A stretch of 64,000 nucleotides of DNA from Limnobacter sp. MED105 (GCF_000170915.1 NZ_ABCT01000003.1:180758-244757); one strand, 5' to 3'. Shown: positions 1-9,122, numbered from the stretch's first letter. Notes: a model not told the origin generated them from the sequence alone. Numbers and translations are program-made.

Positions 1-1
1 G

Positions 2-913
2 CAGTTTCGAAAGAGCTACCAAAGAACCGTGGATGACATCTTCAAGGCCCACTTGGTACCCAAGTTTGGGAATACGAGGGTCGGAGACATTCGACGGGAA
101 GACCTTTTAACCTTTCGCTCAGTCCTCGCCAAAGCACCGGGGCGTAAAGGTTTAACGATGTCTCCCAAGCGCGTGAACGCGATCATGGCTCTGATGAGTC
201 AGATCATGAGTGAAGCCTCCGACCGGTATCACTTTAGCAATCCGTACCAAAATATCAAGTCACTTCGCTTGCGCAAACCCGATGTGGAGCCATTTACCTT
301 GCAAGAGGTGAACCTGATTCTGAACACGGTTCGTGAAGACATGCGCAATTACTACATTGTGCGGTTTTTCACAGGCATGAGGACGGGCGAAATCGATGGG
401 CTGAAATGGAAGTATGTTGATTTGGAACGTCGCCAAATTCTGATCCGTTCCACCATTGTGGCGGGCATTGAGGAAGAAGACGGCAAGACCTACGACTCCA
501 TCCGGGACATTGAGATCTCGGAAGTCGTGTGCCAAGCCTTGAAACGACAGAGGCTTGTGACGTTTCGTAAGAGTGAGTACGTCTTTTGCAACAGCGTGGG
601 TCAACCTTTGGACCACAACAACGTGACCAAGCGGGTTTGGTATCCCCTACTTCGCCACCTTGGGCTTGCACGCAGACGCCCGTACGTGACCCGCCACACT
701 GCGGCCACCCTGTGGCTGGCTGCAGGAGAAAACCCCCTTTGGATTGCCAGACAGCTGGGGCACAGCTCAACTGAAATGCTCTACAAGGTCTACGGTCGGT
801 TCGTTCCCAACCTGACACGCCTTGATGGCTCGGCTTTTGATCGACTGCTGGCCACTAACACCAACATTGGTGAACTGGGCAACGCTTTGCAACTGGAGGT
901 GAAAAATGGGTAA
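2..913 (+). CDS. Tyrosine recombinase/integrase, 5' end outside window
   Basis: Site-specific DNA integrase of the phage/island type. The frame is open from base 2, so the GTG at 29 is probably internal and the gene starts before the window. The N-terminal part is a SAM-like core-binding domain. The catalytic domain shows Arg in FTGMRTGEIDGL, a TRHTAAT box with Tyr where the first His of HxxRH usually sits, LGHSS, and the nucleophile Tyr in VYGRF. The gene overlaps the next one by 8 bp, suggesting translational coupling. It is likely the integrase of the island that fills the first 14 kb, although the second recombinase set at 8.3-13.8 kb could also serve that role. Family assignment is firm; the substrate site is unknown. 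Confidence 0.9.
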   Translation, partial: QFRKSYQRTVDDIFKAHLVPKFGNTRVGDIRREDLLTFRSVLAKAPGRKGLTMSPKRVNAIMALMSQIMSEASDRYHFSNPYQNIKSLRLRKPDVEPFTLQEVNLILNTVREDMRNYYIVRFFTGMRTGEIDGLKWKYVDLERRQILIRSTIVAGIEEEDGKTYDSIRDIEISEVVCQALKRQRLVTFRKSEYVFCNSVGQPLDHNNVTKRVWYPLLRHLGLARRRPYVTRHTAATLWLAAGENPLWIARQLGHSSTEMLYKVYGRFVPNLTRLDGSAFDRLLATNTNIGELGNALQLEVKNG

Positions 914-1736
914 GTCCAGCTTTTTTGGTAGAACCACCGCCCCAGTGCTTGGCATCGTCACTGGGTCATGGACCAGTGAATTTGAGCATGAGGGTCAAGT
1001 GAGCTATTGCTTGCAAACCCAAGTGTATGACTCGTTGAATATTCACTACTTCCATGTGTACACCTTGGTACCTGTAAAAGGAATTGGGATTGGGCAATTT
1101 GTTCAGATCAACCCCCACCTGACCCGAGGCACGAAAGCAAGCAGACCGCTCACCGAAGCCATGATCAGTGAAACCAAGCTGAATCCGCATCAAAACCCAT
1201 TTGAGTTCCTATCAGCCAGCACTGAGGAGCAACAAAAGGCAAAGACTGCTTTGGTGGTGTCTTTTGATGTTGTCCAAATGGAGTTCAAGGAAGCCGTTTG
1301 CGGACTGGTTCATTTAAGACCAGATATTTTTGTGTCCATTCTTGAGAGTCCCGGGTTGATGAGGCTGATTTCTGAAACCTTTCAGACACCCCTAATTCCG
1401 ACCTCCTCTCGATTTTCGATAAAAGACAAGGCGTTGGCTGTACAAGCACGTTGGTTGGTCAATTCCCATATCGCCGCTTTTTTACAGACGTTTTGCAAAG
1501 CCAACCGAAACTTTTGTACTGGCTGGCCTGAAGGTGTTCGGGCCTCTTTTTCCGGGTATTGGGAGTTCAGCAAACTGCGGCCTGATGATGAGAGATTATT
1601 AGAGGACGCGCGGGAGCTGATGTTGTTGGTTGGACAGATCCTCGAGGTGCATGGTTTCCAAAAGGTTCCAGACTTCATTCGGACCAATGAAAAGTACTTT
1701 CTCATGGCCGCCCTTGACCGACGCAGTGAATACTGA
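906..1736 (+). CDS. Unknown protein coupled to the integrase
   Basis: A 276-residue protein of no family I recognise. Its ATG lies inside the last codons of the integrase gene (8-bp overlap) and a strong terminator follows 30 bp after its stop, so the two genes form a closed two-gene transcript. There is no signal peptide or membrane segment. The sequence is mixed alpha/beta in character, with an FSIKDKALAV stretch and a C-terminal helical part (residues about 215-260). Coupling to an integrase suggests an accessory role in excision, integration or element maintenance, but this is inference only. Confidence 0.7.
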   Translation: MGKSSFFGRTTAPVLGIVTGSWTSEFEHEGQVSYCLQTQVYDSLNIHYFHVYTLVPVKGIGIGQFVQINPHLTRGTKASRPLTEAMISETKLNPHQNPFEFLSASTEEQQKAKTALVVSFDVVQMEFKEAVCGLVHLRPDIFVSILESPGLMRLISETFQTPLIPTSSRFSIKDKALAVQARWLVNSHIAAFLQTFCKANRNFCTGWPEGVRASFSGYWEFSKLRPDDERLLEDARELMLLVGQILEVHGFQKVPDFIRTNEKYFLMAALDRRSEY

Positions 1737-1765
1737 TCACAAAGGCGCCAGCAGTGCTAGAGGCT

Positions 1766-1798
1766 CCACACAGGAGACACACTTCTGTGTGGATTTTT
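1766..1798 (+). terminator. Rho-independent terminator after integrase operon
   Basis: An 8-bp perfect stem CCACACAG/CTGTGTGG (1766-1773 and 1785-1792) with an 11-nt loop is followed by ATTTTT on the + strand. It lies 30 bp after the stop of the 906-1736 gene and would end the integrase transcript. Confidence 0.8.
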
Positions 1799-1896
1799 CC
1801 TTTGCAAAAACGGAATCGGGGATAGGTTACAAAGCTCTGTTTGGCAGACTCGGTAATTTTCTGATGGACGCTGTGAAAGAGATCGCATAATATAAA

Positions 1897-1916
1897 TACT
1901 GTTTTTATATACAGCA
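1897..1916 (+). promoter_or_regulatory. LexA (SOS) box
   Basis: The 16-bp core CTGT-N8-ACAG is a perfect match to the proteobacterial LexA consensus, with an A/T-rich centre and TA flanks close to the E. coli operator. It lies 8 bp before the start codon at 1924 and overlaps a TATAAA-like -10 at 1891, so LexA binding should block transcription of the downstream small gene. No Shine-Dalgarno lies between box and ATG, so the mRNA may be leaderless or almost so. Confidence 0.75.
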
Positions 1917-1923
1917 CTTAATT

Positions 1924-2265
1924 ATGCTCTTTAACCTCACTCTGCTTCGCGAACGCGGCAAACGCTTGGAATCACCCCCGGTAATTCATGATGATGGGGT
2001 GATCAAAAGCAACCACGACGGCAAATTCATGTCTTTGAGCGTGAATTCCTACTATGGCGGGGTGAGTCGAGCACCAGGCCTTTATGAAGCAAAATTGATG
2101 AAATTCAATGCCGATGAAATCGTATTCCTAGGTTTCGAAACGGTCGAGGGCCGAGCTTATGTGCAGGAATGGCGATTAACACCTTCGCACGTGTCCTCGA
2201 CGTGGCACGTGGTTAAAAGTGAGGGGGCGGAGATGAATCACATACCCCGCCTCATGGATGTATAA
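1924..2265 (+). CDS. Small unknown protein under SOS control
   Basis: A 113-residue protein with no recognised domain. It starts MLFNLTLLRERGKRL, carries an SVNSYYGGV segment, and ends without any membrane segment or signal peptide. It is the only gene after the LexA box at 1897-1916 before the convergent helicase gene, whose stop is 13 bp away, so its transcript is probably monocistronic. The SOS box suggests induction on DNA damage, which would fit a function in element excision, repair or host takeover. The ATG at 1924 has no visible ribosome site; the tight distance to the operator suggests leaderless translation. Function unknown. Confidence 0.7.
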   Translation: MLFNLTLLRERGKRLESPPVIHDDGVIKSNHDGKFMSLSVNSYYGGVSRAPGLYEAKLMKFNADEIVFLGFETVEGRAYVQEWRLTPSHVSSTWHVVKSEGAEMNHIPRLMDV

Positions 2266-2278
2266 GAACTCCTTAGAT

Positions 2279-4483
2279 CTAACCGACAGAAAGGGCTCTA
2301 ACCCAGCGGAGCGCCTCGTCGAGCTCTAGGTAAAGACTGGCGTATGCTTTTCGGATCAAATTATCTGGTAGAGCCCAGTCCCATTTTTCACGTTGAAGAT
2401 TTTTTGCATTCGTTAAGAGGATTTCCAGTGGAGGTAGCTGATTAATCCCAAGCTCCGCCAAAACTTTCAATATTTCCTGTGCAGACCTGCTCCCCTTATG
2501 AACCTCGACGCCTGGCCCAGCTGCGGTGGCTATGAATCCTCGATGAGTTAGAAGACAAGCGATTGCCTCATTTGCTCCATCTCCCAACCAGGTCATGAGC
2601 TGCGTTTCCTGTCCTTGATCTATCAACAGCTTGCTATCAAGGCCTATACGTGAGTATGCATCTCTGGCTTGTTTTAGGAATCGTTTCGCAGTTTCATCGA
2701 GAAAAACAGGCATGTCGCTAGACTCCAGCAGATCACGCATCTTCTGCCGAACTCGGGTGTGCGTGCGCCCCGCCCCCCCTGAGAATAAGGGAGGTGCCCC
2801 GCCAGACGTTCGAGTTACATAGATTGTCTTTAGCTCTTCGTCTATTTGGTCCACTCGCCAAGTTTTCCCGGCAAACAGGATTCGCTGTCCAGGCGTGAGC
2901 ATCACAGCCACCGGGATGGTCCCTAACTGTCTTCCTCCGGCAACAATCCTGAATTCCTCGTCCGCAGCGAAGGCTGCATAAAACGAGTAATGATTAACGA
3001 ACTTTTCCCCTAGTTGACCATGTAGGAGCGAACCGGAAGAATCCTGGACAACAAGGTCTTTGGTTCCCAGGCCTCGAAGCAAGTCGACGAATTCTGCCTT
3101 GGTTATCCCTAAAAAAGGCGTATTTGAAGAACATAGTAGCCCATAGAGTTCCCCAGCTGTAGCACCTCCAGTTTGCGCAATACTCGACAAAATTTGCTGC
3201 ACCAGCGTGGACAGGTGCAGTCCGCCTGTTCGAGGTGGTTCAAACCAGTTTTCCAGCAGCAGTTGAACCATGGCGGTTGTTTGAACAGTGCCCAGTCTCA
3301 GTAAGTCGCTAAGCGAGGAGTTTTGGCCAATCTCCTCTTCTACACAGTAGCCCCGAAGAATCGCGGGCTCTCCTTTTCTACGGCCGGAGCGGCCCAGTCG
3401 TTGCCGCAAACAGGCGACCGCAGGTGGTGGTCCAATCTGGACAACACTTTTAACGGAGCCAATGTCGATTCCAAGTTCTAGTGTATTGGTGCAAATCGCC
3501 GAAGCAGGCATCTCTTTTTGCTTCAAGGCGGCTTCGGTCTCTGCTCTGATTTCTTTGGACAAGCTACCGTGATGCGGCCAAAACTCATTGGGAACCTGGT
3601 TGTGTTCGCAGAGCTTGTTTAGCAGGTGCGTGTACCGTTCTACCTCCCGGCGAGAATTGGGGAATACTAAATTGTTGGAGCCCCGCAGTACCTTGAATAA
3701 GTGATTTCCAATCTGTACAGGTGTAATTGGTTCAGGTTCTTCATCCTCTTGGCCAGGTACTCTGATAACCAAGGGCTCTTCGTAGCCCTTGATGAGCAAT
3801 TTGAGCTCGTTGCCTGAAGATTTGGACTCTACCATCGCCACCCCTTGCCCTTTGCCCGGGCGAAGGAAATCAGCTGCAAGGCGCATGTCCCCCAAGGTTG
3901 CAGACAAGCCCACTCGGGATACAGTGCGACCTAGGGCGTGCTCAATGCGATGCATCAAAGATTGAAGCTGCTTGCCTCGTTCGGAGCCGATAAAAGCATG
4001 CAATTCATCAACGATGAAATATCGAATATTTTTAAAAATCGAAGCTATCGAAGAGCCTCGGTTGCAAAGTAATGCCTCCAGGGACTCGGGCGTAATTAGC
4101 AAAACACCGTGACGCTTGGCCACGAACTTTGTTTTGCTTGTTGAGGAAATATCCCCATGCCACGGCCAGACAGGTATTTCCAGGTTTTCGCAAAGCCGGT
4201 CTAAACGGCCAAACTGGTCGTTGATGAGCGCTTTGAGCGGGCTGATGTAAACAATTAGTCCTTCGCCCGGGGAGTCCTGGAGAAGATGTGTCAATGCCGG
4301 AAAAAAAGCAGCCTCGGTTTTACCGGCCGCAGTCGCGGCAGCAATAATGACGTCTTTGTCAGCATTCAAAATGAGAGGAATCGCAGCCTCTTGGGCATCT
4401 CGAAGTTCCTCCCAACCATCGGCCCAGATGAAACGCTGAATTCGCTCATCCAGCAAATAGAAAGAGGTACTGTTACCGCTCAT
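2279..4483 (-). CDS. DEAD/DEAH-box superfamily II helicase (Lhr/BrxHI-like)
   Basis: ATP-dependent helicase of 734 residues. Walker A AGKT is at residues 53-56, a DELH motif II at 159-162, motif III SAT at 194-196, and motif VI QRLGRSGRR at 361-369, followed by a long C-terminal region of the Lhr type (roughly 400-734). It lacks the Cys cluster of the MrfA/YprA family. It is the last gene of a leftward operon behind a DUF2791-type ATPase (gap 14 bp) and a TerB_N/TerB_C protein. BrxD-like ATPase plus Lhr-like helicase is the pair also found in some BREX phage-defence loci, so a DNA-processing or defence role is likely. Helicase class is certain; the pathway is inference. Confidence 0.88.
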   Translation of the reverse strand: MSGNSTSFYLLDERIQRFIWADGWEELRDAQEAAIPLILNADKDVIIAAATAAGKTEAAFFPALTHLLQDSPGEGLIVYISPLKALINDQFGRLDRLCENLEIPVWPWHGDISSTSKTKFVAKRHGVLLITPESLEALLCNRGSSIASIFKNIRYFIVDELHAFIGSERGKQLQSLMHRIEHALGRTVSRVGLSATLGDMRLAADFLRPGKGQGVAMVESKSSGNELKLLIKGYEEPLVIRVPGQEDEEPEPITPVQIGNHLFKVLRGSNNLVFPNSRREVERYTHLLNKLCEHNQVPNEFWPHHGSLSKEIRAETEAALKQKEMPASAICTNTLELGIDIGSVKSVVQIGPPPAVACLRQRLGRSGRRKGEPAILRGYCVEEEIGQNSSLSDLLRLGTVQTTAMVQLLLENWFEPPRTGGLHLSTLVQQILSSIAQTGGATAGELYGLLCSSNTPFLGITKAEFVDLLRGLGTKDLVVQDSSGSLLHGQLGEKFVNHYSFYAAFAADEEFRIVAGGRQLGTIPVAVMLTPGQRILFAGKTWRVDQIDEELKTIYVTRTSGGAPPLFSGGAGRTHTRVRQKMRDLLESSDMPVFLDETAKRFLKQARDAYSRIGLDSKLLIDQGQETQLMTWLGDGANEAIACLLTHRGFIATAAGPGVEVHKGSRSAQEILKVLAELGINQLPPLEILLTNAKNLQREKWDWALPDNLIRKAYASLYLELDEALRWVRALSVG

Positions 4484-4497
4484 TATTTGGCCAACGA

Positions 4498-5796
4498 TTA
4501 AAGCTTAAATGAGGCCAAATCTTCATCCTCATCGATTGCCAGGTCAGCTGCACCCGCAGTGTCGGCTGATATTTCTAATCCACCGAGCAAAGCGGTCCAA
4601 TCAGTACCGGGGTTTTGCTCCAAAACGGCTAGTAGGTTTACGAAATGAGTAATGGTAGTGCGCGGAGTTCGGAAGTAAGCATCCCCAATCCGGTTGGAGC
4701 AGTGCTCCATGAAGCTAAAAATGCCCTGGTCTGGCAAAAGGTATTTGGCCTCATCGCCAAATGCATACACGTGTCTCACCTTTTGGAGCAAAACATAAAA
4801 GTCTTCAGGTGTGAGGCTAGATAGCCGAACCACCGGGCCGCTGAAATCTACTAGTCCGCCCGAGGCAAATGTGTTCTGGGCCAGGCGGCTTTGTAGCGCA
4901 GGATAGCTGTACAAACCTCGACGCGTATCCAACAAAAATTCCGGTGTACCACCCAAAACAAAACCGAGTCCAACGGCGGTCCCCTGCAATGAATCGTTCA
5001 GAATTCTGAGAATCTGCTCGTAGTTGGCATTGCGCGCTTGGGTGTTCGCGAGTTTATACAGATTGACCAGTTCATCGAGGCTGACCAACAGCCCTGCGAA
5101 TCCAGACAAGCGAATGAATCGGGCCATCAATTTGAGCTGGTCGTACATGGCCGCGTCATCTACGATTGTCCGAACTCCCAGTGCCTGACGCGCCTCGGTC
5201 TTGGTTGTGAATTCTCCGCGCAACCAACGTATTGCATCTGACTTAAGCTGTTCATTGCCGTCCTCAAATCCTCTGCAGTAAGCAGCAATCACGTCCGCAA
5301 AATCATATCCATTGACTAATTCGGTTAGCTGCTCCAGCTTTTGGCGAAGCACTGCTTCAGTCGAAGTGTTTGATGCTTTTGCTTCTGTCTTACTGGTGGC
5401 AATGAATTTCTCAACAATACCGGCAAGCGCTCCACCTTCGGGTTTGGTACGAGTGGAGAGATTACGCATCAATTCGGCGTAAAGGGAACGGGCTTGACCG
5501 CCACTGGCATGGAGTCTGCGGTCCGGATTAAGGTCGGCATTGGCCACCACGAGTTTCTTCTCGAGCGCTACTGCACGAACCAAGTTCAGAAAGAAGGTCT
5601 TACCGGCGCCATATTCACCAATAACGACCCGAAACCCTGAACCGCCATCCGCGATACGTTCGATGTCTGTTACCAGCGTTTCGATTTCGCGAGTTCGTCC
5701 GACTTGGATAAGGTGTTGGCCTGTTCGAGGCACTACGCCTGCACGTAATGATTGTGTAACTGCGTCTCGGTCTTTTGGGCGTATTGGTGTTGTCAT
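4498..5796 (-). CDS. BrxD-like (DUF2791-type) P-loop ATPase
   Basis: Cytoplasmic ATPase of 432 residues with Walker A GEYGAGKT at 60-67 and a Walker B-like LLVSLDEL at 236-243. The opening VGR segment before the P-loop and the spacing resemble the BREX ATP-binding family (DUF2791, BrxC/BrxD relatives). Its ATG overlaps the stop of the upstream TerB gene by 4 bp, and the helicase gene follows 14 bp after its stop, so the three are translationally linked. The acidic tail (DLAIDEDEDL) may be an interaction patch. It probably works with the helicase on DNA or on a DNA-bound complex; the substrate is unknown. Confidence 0.82.
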   Translation of the reverse strand: MTTPIRPKDRDAVTQSLRAGVVPRTGQHLIQVGRTREIETLVTDIERIADGGSGFRVVIGEYGAGKTFFLNLVRAVALEKKLVVANADLNPDRRLHASGGQARSLYAELMRNLSTRTKPEGGALAGIVEKFIATSKTEAKASNTSTEAVLRQKLEQLTELVNGYDFADVIAAYCRGFEDGNEQLKSDAIRWLRGEFTTKTEARQALGVRTIVDDAAMYDQLKLMARFIRLSGFAGLLVSLDELVNLYKLANTQARNANYEQILRILNDSLQGTAVGLGFVLGGTPEFLLDTRRGLYSYPALQSRLAQNTFASGGLVDFSGPVVRLSSLTPEDFYVLLQKVRHVYAFGDEAKYLLPDQGIFSFMEHCSNRIGDAYFRTPRTTITHFVNLLAVLEQNPGTDWTALLGGLEISADTAGAADLAIDEDEDLASFKL

Positions 5797-8159
5797 GTCT
5801 CTAACTTTTCAAGTACTTCAATATTTACGGTAATTGGGTCCTCGCCCTCAGTAAGTGGCGAATCGTACGCGTCAAACGCAGCCTCGTTGATATGTTCAAG
5901 AGCACCGTCTAACATCAAGTCAAGGTCTGCGGCAACATCAAGAAGCTCTTCGCGTGTCCATTCGGGACGCGAGAGAAGCAGTCTAGCCAACGAGCTGTGG
6001 GATTCATCCAGACCAAGTAAGCTCGGCACGGAGGAAGACTCCTCATTTTCTGTGATTATTTTTTCCTCAATCAGAACAGGCGCCAATACTTCCTCCTCTC
6101 TAAAGATACTGGATAGCAAAGCAGACACCTTTTCAGTGTCTTTTTGAAGCTCGGCAATTCGTGCAGTATCCAATTTGAATCCAGCATTTTCAACTTTAGG
6201 GGCTGAGTGCTCAATAATTTCCGTCTTGGACTCAGACGTCGCTGCTGTGTGGATGTCGCCAAATACCTTTTTGGGTTCTACCCCGAGGGCCTTATAAATT
6301 TTCTCCAGCATTTTTATTTCGTCTGGGGAAACATCCCCATCTGCCTGGGCAACCGCCGCCATGAACGAAGCCAGAGTGTCCTTAGCAGGTTGCTCAAGCA
6401 AATCCAGTCTTTTCTTCAATGCCGGTAAGGAAACAGGCGTTGTGTGTAGAAGTCTGAGATGTGCTTTGAGACGTTGTTTGTGCGTGGAAGTTAAATCTCG
6501 CGCTGTTTGAATTTGATTTGTTAAACGGGTGAGTTCTTGGGCAGAGAAGTCGCCATCAGCGTTGGCTACAACCGCCGAGAGTTGTAGCGTCAACAAAGCA
6601 GCCTGATATGCCGGTGAATACTTGAGATGAGGCTCAATACGAGGCTCTGGAAAAAGCACCACTGTTTCACTAAGACTGGGTGGAGTTGCACCGTGCAATA
6701 CATTGGGTTCCATCCCAATATCGAGGGCTTCCAAAGCCTTGGCGAGGCCCAGTACTTTGTCCTTGGTGGGTTGCGCCTGCTTCTCGAAAGAATTGAGCAA
6801 CTCAGAGAAAGACATAGCAAGTAGACCACCCCCCATGCGTTTTTTGAGGCTGTCTAGTGCTTGTTTCAATTTATCAGGCCAAGCTTCCGCAGGCAGCAAA
6901 AGCATGGCATCAAGGCTATTTGCTTGATTGGAACCACGGGCTAAAAACCGGCTGTAGGAGTCAAGCTCATTGGTAACCTCATCGACTATTTTTCGAAGTT
7001 TTCCAAGTGGTGCGGTCAGCACGGTCACGTCGGGAGTATCTCCGAAACCTAGCTTGATTTCGTTGTAACCATGAAATCCTGAAGAAGCCGGTCTGTACAC
7101 AAACTTCAATTTAGTCTTATTGCGAGGAAGGCTTATCCCGCCACCAAATTCTCGCTGATATCGAAGTAGGAATAACTTGTCAAACTCTTCTACGCAGCGA
7201 GTAGCGGGCGTGCGAAGTGATATGGCGGGATCAAGTTTTACCCAAGCTAATGCTAGAGCTGGAGGGATAGGCACCCCGTCCATAGCAGCGCGACCAAGGG
7301 CCAAGCGCAAATACAACGGAAGTTCCCAAGTTTTTGTAAATATTGGGACCGGCTCAAGATACAACTTTGGATTGAAGCTTGAAACCTCAATCCAGTTTAA
7401 AAGCTCTGTGGCGTAACGTTTGAAAGAGCCGGATTTATCCCCGTAAATTCGCAAGAGCCGTCTAATTTCGTTGGCGATATCAGGTAATTCTTTCTCCAGG
7501 GACGAATCTTTGGCAGCATCAAGAACAACCCGACGCTCCAGGCCATAGAAATACAGAAATACATATCCAATATCAGCGCTGGGATTGTTTCTTCCTTCGG
7601 ATAGCCAGTTGAGATAAGCCTTTCGGGCTTCTTTAGATATAGAAGAATAGCTTGGCCAATACCCGCCTGCGGGCTGGGTAAAATCACCCCTTAAGGCGAC
7701 TGATTTGTTTGGGTCAATCAAACAGGGGTCGTTTTCACCATGGGGTGTTGGCAAGGAGGTTCCCACGTAGATTAGTCCACCGGTTAAGTTCACACCGGCT
7801 ACAACAACCGACTCACCTAGCCGCAACCACCGCGAGGAACCGAGGTCCCTAGGCTTGCTAGGTATTTTGTAATCATTTTCCTCATAAGCATTATCCCTGA
7901 CCCGGATGGAGACAAGCCGATCCTCCTCGGCAAACTTGTTAGCGCCGGGACGTTTGCGCTGCGGTTGCGATTGCACCTTTCGCGTGATTGTTGCATCCCT
8001 TGAAGAGGGCGACTTCTTTGACCAAAAGTACACAACCGCACCAATAACTCCCAGTACACCGAAACCGATCCATAACTCCTTCGGTATGGCCGCTAATATC
8101 GCGATGACACCCACCGCTAACCAGACAATCGCTGAATCTGAACCTTTTTTCTTTGCCAT
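5793..8159 (-). CDS. TerB_N/TerB/TerB_C domain membrane protein
   Basis: 788 residues. Two hydrophobic segments at about 10-25 and 31-46 anchor it in the inner membrane. TerB_N spans about 120-330 (GGYWPSYSSISKEARKAYL, then GYVFLYFYGLERR). TerB-like helical repeats with acidic metal-site motifs follow at about 525-650 (ANADGDFSAQE and AQADGDVSPDE), and TerB_C is at about 705-788 (RPEWTREEL...GALEHINEAAFD). TerB domains bind divalent metal and are linked to tellurite resistance, phage resistance and stress. The AAGGGGGAG ribosome site supports this start. It is the first gene of the three-gene operon and may tie the ATPase-helicase pair to the membrane or to a metal signal. Function is inferred from comparative genomics of Ter systems. 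Confidence 0.85.
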   Translation of the reverse strand: MAKKKGSDSAIVWLAVGVIAILAAIPKELWIGFGVLGVIGAVVYFWSKKSPSSRDATITRKVQSQPQRKRPGANKFAEEDRLVSIRVRDNAYEENDYKIPSKPRDLGSSRWLRLGESVVVAGVNLTGGLIYVGTSLPTPHGENDPCLIDPNKSVALRGDFTQPAGGYWPSYSSISKEARKAYLNWLSEGRNNPSADIGYVFLYFYGLERRVVLDAAKDSSLEKELPDIANEIRRLLRIYGDKSGSFKRYATELLNWIEVSSFNPKLYLEPVPIFTKTWELPLYLRLALGRAAMDGVPIPPALALAWVKLDPAISLRTPATRCVEEFDKLFLLRYQREFGGGISLPRNKTKLKFVYRPASSGFHGYNEIKLGFGDTPDVTVLTAPLGKLRKIVDEVTNELDSYSRFLARGSNQANSLDAMLLLPAEAWPDKLKQALDSLKKRMGGGLLAMSFSELLNSFEKQAQPTKDKVLGLAKALEALDIGMEPNVLHGATPPSLSETVVLFPEPRIEPHLKYSPAYQAALLTLQLSAVVANADGDFSAQELTRLTNQIQTARDLTSTHKQRLKAHLRLLHTTPVSLPALKKRLDLLEQPAKDTLASFMAAVAQADGDVSPDEIKMLEKIYKALGVEPKKVFGDIHTAATSESKTEIIEHSAPKVENAGFKLDTARIAELQKDTEKVSALLSSIFREEEVLAPVLIEEKIITENEESSSVPSLLGLDESHSSLARLLLSRPEWTREELLDVAADLDLMLDGALEHINEAAFDAYDSPLTEGEDPITVNIEVLEKLET

Positions 8160-8324
8160 TTATCTCCCCCTTTGAGCAATATACCCAAGTTGACCAGAAG
8201 AACAATACAAAGCAATAAGTTTGTGCCATTTGATTTTCTTGGTTAAATCACACCAGGACATTGACCTCTATTTCGAAAAAACGTCAGTTCATAACTGCAT
8301 TATTTTGAAACAACCGTAGCTGTC
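8160..8324. other. Gap between trio and TerB operon
   Basis: 165 bp, A/T-rich, between the stop of the trio's last gene and the TerB start codon. It holds the TerB ribosome site next to 8160 and probably a promoter for the TerB operon, but I see no clear -35/-10 pair and no terminator hairpin, so read-through from the trio is possible. Confidence 0.4.
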
Positions 8325-9122
8325 TTATTCATCAATTAACTGCTCAAGGGCTGCACTGTCCACCTTTAGCTTTCCATTTCGTTCTTTGAGGGTAACCCTA
8401 CAAACAAATTGAGCAGGCTGCCCACTGCGCAGCAGCTTTTCGAATCGATCGAGGTAATTATTATCATCGTCGAAGAGATATGTTGGCCGAAACGTCAACT
8501 TAAATCCACGTTGATTCACTCTTACTGGATTCGTTTTGTTCCAGCGCACCGACTCAAGGACAACACATTGACGACCTTTGAATCTTACTGTCGCCCGAAA
8601 ACTAAGCAGATGTTCTGTATCAGGACCTTTTTGCCCATTAAGATTCACGCCGTGGTTGTTTGCCAAGGAATTCTTCGTATAGCGTGAATCAAGCAAGGCG
8701 CGTAGGATGGAAAGCGCTTGATACTCTTGCGGCGATAAGGATTTAAGCGGCTTGAGTTGCTGGGCCTGTAGCAGCGTTTCAAGCATCATCGGAAGCCTCG
8801 CGAACTCCTCAAGACAGCTTTTTAAAATTGCCTCGAATTTTGAGGCTCGATCGGCGTCGAATGGCAACTGAAGTTGCCGCGAGGAAATGAGGACAGGTTG
8901 GTAAAAAACCTCCTCCCGATGCGTACTAGGATTTAATCGATATTCCAAGGCACCAGAAATTGTAAGCTCAGGTATCAGCGCAAAAACGGGTGACAGCACA
9001 GCGCGGACTTTTCGATCAATTTCCTCAAAATCACGACCATGTAATTCCTGAATAAACTTGCTTGCCTTCAATGGCCAAAGCCAATCCAGCGGAATCGCAA
9101 TTTTTTCAATCGAGCGCTTCAT
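8325..9122 (-). CDS. Third protein of recombinase-like trio, unknown
   Basis: A 265-residue protein of no recognised family. I start it at the ATG at 9122 because this overlaps the upstream stop codon as ATGA, a standard coupled start; a longer reading frame upstream only runs over the neighbouring gene. It has no signal peptide or membrane segment. It is rich in charged residues and ends with a KERNGKLKVDSAALEQL segment. Its place behind two recombinase-like genes matches three-gene integration modules, where a smaller third protein accompanies two large ones (for example the gamma-mobile-trio islands). Function unknown; a DNA-binding helper role is a guess. Confidence 0.72.
   Translation of the reverse strand: MKRSIEKIAIPLDWLWPLKASKFIQELHGRDFEEIDRKVRAVLSPVFALIPELTISGALEYRLNPSTHREEVFYQPVLISSRQLQLPFDADRASKFEAILKSCLEEFARLPMMLETLLQAQQLKPLKSLSPQEYQALSILRALLDSRYTKNSLANNHGVNLNGQKGPDTEHLLSFRATVRFKGRQCVVLESVRWNKTNPVRVNQRGFKLTFRPTYLFDDDNNYLDRFEKLLRSGQPAQFVCRVTLKERNGKLKVDSAALEQLIDE

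Noticed and set aside
369..818. Minus-strand ORF opposite the integrase
   Set aside because: A shadow frame; the plus strand encodes clear integrase motifs over the same bases.
5793..8159. Tellurite resistance operon together with TerC at 36.8 kb
   Set aside because: The TerB_N/TerB_C protein and the TerC-family protein are 29 kb apart, TerC is of the stand-alone Alx type, and terA, terD, terE and terZ are absent.
2279..8159. Complete BREX system
   Set aside because: No PglX methylase, PglZ or BrxA/B was found; only a BrxD-like ATPase and a helicase are shared.
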